Source: Microglena sp. YARC (taxonomy: Eukaryota; Chlorophyta; Chlorophyceae; Chlamydomonadales; Chlamydomonadaceae). Taken from it: a stretch of 64,000 nucleotides of DNA. The notes under the pieces were generated by a model. It was not told the DNA's origin and did no database searches. It was given only the letters and a program-made list of their open reading frames with translations. Positions 59,405 to 64,000 of the stretch are shown here, piece after piece (position 1 is the first letter of the stretch; each line of letters starts with the position of its first letter). The position numbers and the translations under genes were made by a program. The DNA lies in the NCBI GenBank assembly GCA_022414725.1, contig CM039462.1:72004493-72068492 (forward strand), read 5' to 3'.

Positions 59405-60797
59405 CTACCGGGGTGGGGAGTGTGAACATATTAATAATATTGCGGTATACACACAAAGTACAAAAATAACAATCAGTTGTGCGTTGGTGTACAATTTGTA
59501 GGTTGGTGCATAATTTGTAGGTTGGTGTACAATTTGTACGTTGGTGCACAAGTTGTAATTTGGTGTACATGTTGTATGTGGGTGCACAAGTTGTGCGTTG
59601 GGGTACAGGTATAATCCTTGAGTTACTGAACCGAATACTGTTGTTGCCGCTGAAAATGAACAATCGATGACCGCCCTCTGCCAGTAGTGGTGTGGTGGTG
59701 TGTGGTGTTTGTCAAGGACAAGTGATGTGGGATGCAGGCGTCCGCCCATTCAAAACCCATTAGGTTAAACGACTCCGCTCCTGCTGCTTCTAGTGGTGTG
59801 GTGTGGAGGTGTGGTGTAAGTCAACGAAGAGTGATGTGGGATGCAGGCTTCCGCCCAGTCTGAACCAGGTACAACGACCTCATGGCACCATGCTTGTTGA
59901 TATTCACTAGCACTGATCGCCGTCTGCCAGTAATTAATGTGGCGTAGGTCAACGCCGAGTGGCTTGGGATGCAGGCTTCCACCCAGTCTGAGCCAGGTAG
60001 GTCAAACAAATCCGCTTCCATTTTGCTCTCCCGGCAGTACGGCTGCAGTACTAAGGTTACTCATGCAATACGGGGCAGTCATGAGCAGCCTTTAGACTAG
60101 AGCCAATTACCGGAGTAAAAATTCCGGAGCACTCCCAAGAGTCATGGGTGGATGGAGAGTCATGGTCTGCCTCTTCCACGCAACTGCCATTTTTGTCGCC
60201 TCAAAAGCGTAGCTGCCTTGAAAAACTGTGCGTTGCCTCAAAAGCGCAACAGCCTTAAAGAAAATCCAGGTGTTGAGGATAGACTAGAGCACAGTATCCG
60301 AGTAAACATTCCGGAGCACTCCCAAGAGTCATGGGTGGATGGAGAGTCATGGTCTGCCTCTTCCACGCAACTGCCATTTTTGTTGCCTCAAAAGCGTAAC
60401 TGCCTTGAAAAAATGTGCCTTGCCTCAAAAGCGCAACTGCCTTAAAGAAACTCCAGGTGTTGATGACAGACTAGAGCACAGTATCCGAGTGAAAGGACCT
60501 GAGCATTCCCAAGAGCTGTGAACAGCTAGGAGCGGATGGTAGTGGGGTATACCTTGGTGAATATGCCGGCTGGCTGGAAGGCGAGACCCGCGGCCTCCCT
60601 CGGATCAGTGGGAGGGATAGTCCAGGTGTTGAGGATAGGGTTGTAGATGCCGTGTGAAGGCTGGCCTTCAGGCTGCCTGCGGGCAGATGTGATTCCTAGC
60701 TTCCGTTCCAAGTTATCTTGTTGGTTTACAAACTTGGCGTTAGAAGGCGCAACCTTCCAGGTGTGTGAGATGGGGTCATAGGCACCCCAGCTGCTGC
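59343..60797 (-). CDS. Gene 4: unrecognised protein, partial (3 exons found)
   Basis: Exons 60797-60553, 60042-59983 and 59404-59343, with AG/GT borders. The first two join in phase 0; the third enters in phase 1, so an exon is missing between them. Exon 60797-60553 encodes SSWGAYDPISHTWKVAPSNA, DNLERKLGITSARRQPEGQP, HGIYNPILNTWTIPPTDPRE and FQPAGIFTK, with a repeated Y(D/N)PI(S/L)(H/N)TW motif. Next PYCRESKMEADLFDLPGSDW, then GSSRGFNEEQRMQALSRHVE. Both ends are unresolved; upstream exons lie to the right. Family unknown; alternatively the first exon runs on to a stop at 60526. Confidence 0.6.
59470..59620. repeat. ~21-bp repeat TTGGTGTACAATTTGTAGG
   Basis: Seven imperfect copies (GTTGGTG(T/C)A(C/T)AA(T/G)TTGTA). 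Confidence 0.85.
59983..60042 (-). CDS. Gene 4 exon b
   Basis: Acceptor TACTGCAG|CCG, donor GACTGG|GTGGAA; 20 codons. Diverged donor copies at ~59865 (CAGACTGG|GCGGAA) and ~59750 (GAATGG|GCGGAC) follow. Confidence 0.5.
60121..60500. repeat. 183-bp tandem duplication
   Basis: Two copies of GAGCACTCCCAAGAGTCATG, GTCTGCCTCTTCCACGCAAC, CCTCAAAAGCGTA(G/A)CTGCC and ATCCAGGTGTTGAGGATAGA; the last word is also in exon a of gene 4 (60620). Confidence 0.85.
60553..60797 (-). CDS. Gene 4 exon a
   Basis: Acceptor CATACACAG|GCAGC, donor ACCAAG|GTATAC. If the donor is not used the frame ends at 60526 (…VYPTTIRS). Confidence 0.7.
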
Positions 60798-60869
60798 CTG
60801 TGTATGTGGGTAAGTGGTGGCTTGGCTTGGCTTGGCTGAGTGAGTGAGTTGATGTGCTGGCAGGTTTGC

Positions 60870-62030
60870 CAGGTGTGTGAGATGGGATTATAGGCTTCCC
60901 AGCTGCTGCCTGTGTATGTGGGTTTGTGGTGGCTTGGCTGAGTGAGTGAGTGAGTGAGATGGTTGGCGTGCTGGTTGGTTTGGTTGGTGTGTGAGATGGT
61001 ATCATAGGCACCCCAGCTGCTGCCTGTGTATGTGGGTTTGTGGAGGCTTGGCTTGGCTTGGCTTGGCTGAGTGAGTGAGTGAGTGAGATAGATGGTTGGT
61101 GTGCTGGTTGGTTTGGTTGGTGTGTGAGATGGTATCATAGGTGCCCCAGCTGTAGCCTGTGTATGTGGTGGCTTGGCTGGGTGAGTTGGTTGGTTTGTTG
61201 GTAAGTTTGGTTGTAGTGTGAGATGGTTGCTGTGTGAGATGGGATCATAGGTGCTCCAGCTACTGCCTGTGCATGTGGGTGTGTGGTCGCTTGGCGGAGT
61301 GAGTGAGTGAGTGAGTGAGTGAGTGAGTGAGTGAGTGAGTGAGTGAGTGAGTGAGTGAGTTGGTTGGTGTGCTGGTTGGTTTGCCAGGTGTGTGAGATGG
61401 GATCATAGGCTGTATATGGATTTGTGGTGGTGGTGGCTTGGATGAGTGAGATGGTTGGTTTGGTTGGTGTGTGAGATGGTATCATAGGTGCCGCAGCTGC
61501 TGCCGGTGTATGTGGGTTGGTGGTGGTGGTGGCTTGGCTGAGTGAGCGAGTTGGTTGGTGTGCTGGTTGGTTTTCCAGGTGTGTGAGATGGGATCATAGG
61601 CTTCCCAGCTGCTGCCTGTGTGTGTGGGTTAGTGGTGGCTTGGCTTGGCTGGGTGAGTGAGTGAGATGGTTGGTGTGCTGGTTGGTTTGCCAGGTGTGTG
61701 AGATGGGATCATAGGCTTCCCAGCTGCTGCCTGTGTATGTGGTGGCTTGGCTTGGCTGAGTGAGTGAGTGTGTGAGATGGTTGGTGTGCTGGTTGGTTTG
61801 GTTGGTGTGTGAGATGGTATCATAGGTGCCCCAGCTGCAGCCTGTGTATGTGGTGGCTTGGCTGGGTGAGTTGGTTGGTTTGTTGGTAAGTTTGGTTGTA
61901 GTGTGAGATGGTTGCTGTGTGAGATGGGATCATAAGTGCTCCAGCTACCGCCTGTGCGTGTGGGTTTGTGGTCGCTTGGCTGAGTGAGTGAGTGAGTTGG
62001 ATGGTGTGCTTGTTGGTTTGCCATTGTTAC
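60870..62030 (-). repeat. Gene 4 acceptor-junction array (~12 copies)
   Basis: Minus strand CACATACACAG|GCAGCAGCTGG plus GAAGCCTATGATCCCATCTC recurs every ~85-130 bp, repeating the exon a head (GSSWGAYDPISHTW). AG is kept in most copies. Spacers are (ACTC)n and CAAGCCAAGCCACC words. The pattern includes a higher-order ~230-bp duplication (61130-61250 resembles 61800-61930). Confidence 0.92.
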
Positions 62031-62034
62031 ATGT

Positions 62035-62165
62035 TTTTTCAGCCAACTCAGGGCTGCTCATCGTCTTCTAATTTGCCCCCCCCCCCGTGTGATACCCACA
62101 GAAACCAGGGAGCATACTTAGCAGAATGGACAGCTTAGAGACTTGTCCAGGTATAGGCGCAGGAT
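62035..62165 (-). repeat. SINE-C copy
   Basis: GTTACATGTTTTTTCAGCCA, CTCAGGGCTGCTCATCGTCT and GTGATACCCACAGAAACCAG. Confidence 0.6.
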
Positions 62166-62235
62166 ATAAAAACAGTTTGTTTGGGGGTAGGGATAGCATA
62201 TACAGGGTGAATTAAATCACTTCTCAGCTCACTGA

Positions 62236-64000
62236 ATCTCTTCTGTCATACCCCCCCCCCCCCTCCTTCTCCTCCCAGACTTGCCAGACCCCCCCCCCCC
62301 CCCCCCCCTCCTTCTCCTCCCAGACTTGCCAGACCCCTCACACACACCCCCACCCTCTCCTCCCAGACTTGCCAGACGCCCCCCCCCACACACACACACC
62401 CTCTCCTCCCAGACTTGCCAGACCCCCCCCCCCCCCCCCCCCTCCTTCTCCTCCCAGACTTGCCAGACCCCCCCCACACACACACCCCCCCCTCCTTCTC
62501 CTCCCAGACTTGCCAGACCCCCCCCACACCCCCCCCCCCCCCTCCTTCTCCTCCCAGACTTGCCAGACCCCCCCCACACACCCCCACCCTCTCCTCCCAG
62601 ACTTGCCAGACCCCCCCCCCCCCCCACAACCCACCCTCTCCTCCCAGACTTGCCAGACCCCACACACCCCCACCCCCTTCTCCTCCCAGACTTGCCAGAC
62701 CCCCACACACCCTCCTTCTCCTCCCAGACTTGCCAGACCCCCCCCACCCCCCCCCCCCCCCTCTCCTCCCAGACTTGCCAGACCCCCCCCTTCTCCTCCC
62801 AGACTTGCCAGACCCCCCCCCCCCCCCCCCCCCTCTCCCTCCAGACCCCCCCCCCCACACACACCACCCTCTCCTCCCAGACTTGCCAGACCCCCCCCCC
62901 CCCCCCCCCCTCCTTCTCCTCCCAGACTTGCCAGACCCCCCCCCCCCCCCCCCCCCTCCTTCTCCTCCCAGACTTGCCAGACCCCCACACACACCCCCAC
63001 CCTCTCCTCCCAGACTTGCCAGACCCCCCCCCCCCACCCCCCCCCCTTCTCCTCCCAGACTTGCCAGACCCCCCCACCCCCCCCTCCTTCTCCTCCCAGA
63101 CTTGCCAGACCCCCCCCCCTCTCCTCCCAGACTTGCCAGACCCCCCCCCCCCCCCCCCCCTCTCCTCCCAGACTTGCCACCACCCCCCCCTTCTCCTCCC
63201 AGACTTGCCAGACCCCCCCCCCCCCCCCCCCCCCTCCTTCTCCTCCCAGACTTGCCAGACCCCCCCACACACACCCCCTCTCCTCTCAGACTTGCCAGAC
63301 CCCCCCCCACACACACACCCCTCTCCTCCCAGACTTGCAACTCCCCCCCCCCCCCCCCCCCCCTTCTCCTCCCAGACTTGCCAGACCCCCCCCCCCCCCT
63401 CCTTCTCCTCCCAGACTTGCCAGACCCCCCCCCCCCCCCCTCCTTCTCCTCCCAGACTTGCCAGACCCCCCCCACCCCCCCCCTCCTTCTCCTCCCAGAC
63501 TTGCCAGACCCCCCCCCCCCCCCCCTCCTCCTTCTCCTCCCAGACTTGCCAGACCCCCCCCACACACCCCACCCTCCTTCTCCTCCCAGACTTGCCAGAC
63601 CCCCCACACACACCCCCACCCTGCTCCTCCCAGACTTGCCATACCCCCCCCCCCCCCCTCCTTCTCCTCCCAGACTTGCCAGACCCCCCACCCCACCCCC
63701 ACCCTCTCCTCCAGACTTGCCAGACCCCCCCCCCCCCCCTTTCCTTCTCCCAGACTTTGCCAGACCCCCCCCCCCCCCCCCCCCCCCCCTCCTTCTCCTC
63801 CCAGACTTGGCCAGACCCCCCCCATACACCCCCCACCCTCTCCTCCCAGACTTGCCAGACCCCCCCCCCCCCTTCCCCGTCCTTCTCCTCCCAGACTTGC
63901 CAGACCCCCCCCACACCCCCACCCTCTCCTCCCAGACTTGCAGACCCCCCCCCCCCTCCTTCTCCTCCCAGACTTGCCAGACCCCCCCCACACACCCCCA
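62236..64000. repeat. ~40-bp array, ~45 copies, to window edge
   Basis: Unit CTCCTTCTCCTCCCAG|ACTTGCCAG followed by an ACCCC(C)n tract of 5-25 C with CACA variants. All frames of the minus strand stay long (up to 588 codons of Gly/Ser/Lys words), which is compositional. On the plus strand each unit ends in a strong polypyrimidine tract and CAG, so it looks like an acceptor array for an exon beyond the window. Confidence 0.92.

Noticed and set aside
62229..63995. 588-, 581- and 310-codon minus-strand frames
   Set aside because: Pure products of a ~40-bp C-rich tandem array; Gly/Ser/Lys words with no domain, and the frames change with homopolymer length.

Overview
This window is nuclear DNA of a eukaryote, most likely a green alga (Chlorophyta, possibly Chlamydomonadales such as Dunaliella or a relative; the genus is inference). 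The support is phase-consistent GT-AG spliced genes with long introns, a Rubisco-methyltransferase-type SET protein, degenerate TTTAGGG/TTTTAGGG telomere-like tracts, tRNA-derived SINEs, and very dense microsatellites and G/C homopolymers. Almost all long open frames here are repeat artefacts. The real genes are split into short exons that I rebuilt by hand from splice sites and reading phase.

Layout. Gene 1 (minus, 7679 to 3471, 4 exons) is a CX5R protein/dual-specificity phosphatase whose active-site exon carries a 1-nt frame break. Gene 2 (plus, 9077 to 22108, 7 exons, 272 aa) lies head to head with gene 1 and is an unrecognised protein. From 22.1 to 31.7 kb there is a convergent intergenic region with copies of the last exon of gene 2, a nest of 5'-truncated LINE copies, tRNA-like SINE heads, a tRNA-Asn(GUU) candidate and several dispersed families. 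Gene 3 (minus, 47522 to 31701, 9 exons found and one short exon unresolved) is a SET-domain protein with a Rubisco-LSMT substrate-binding domain. From 47.5 to 57.9 kb there are dispersed repeats, hAT-type MITEs, a 200-bp-arm inverted repeat and a complete young LTR element (51954-56641) with a 5-bp target duplication. Gene 4 (minus, at least 60797 to 59343) is partly resolved. The right end (62236-64000) is a roughly 45-copy array.

The most striking structure is shared by all four genes. Nearly every intron is largely built of tandem copies of the exon-intron junction next to it. Arrays after a donor repeat the exon tail plus the intron head; arrays before an acceptor repeat the intron tail plus the exon head. 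Many copies keep the splice dinucleotide. The same thing is seen around the start codon of gene 2 and the stop codons of genes 1 and 2. I know of no named description of this as a genome-wide mode of intron growth. In two genes the repeated donor begins with the reverse complement of a SINE-like 3' tail, which suggests that mobile elements helped create the splice sites. Transcript evidence was not available; the gene models rest on splice motifs, phase agreement across exons and recognisable protein motifs.
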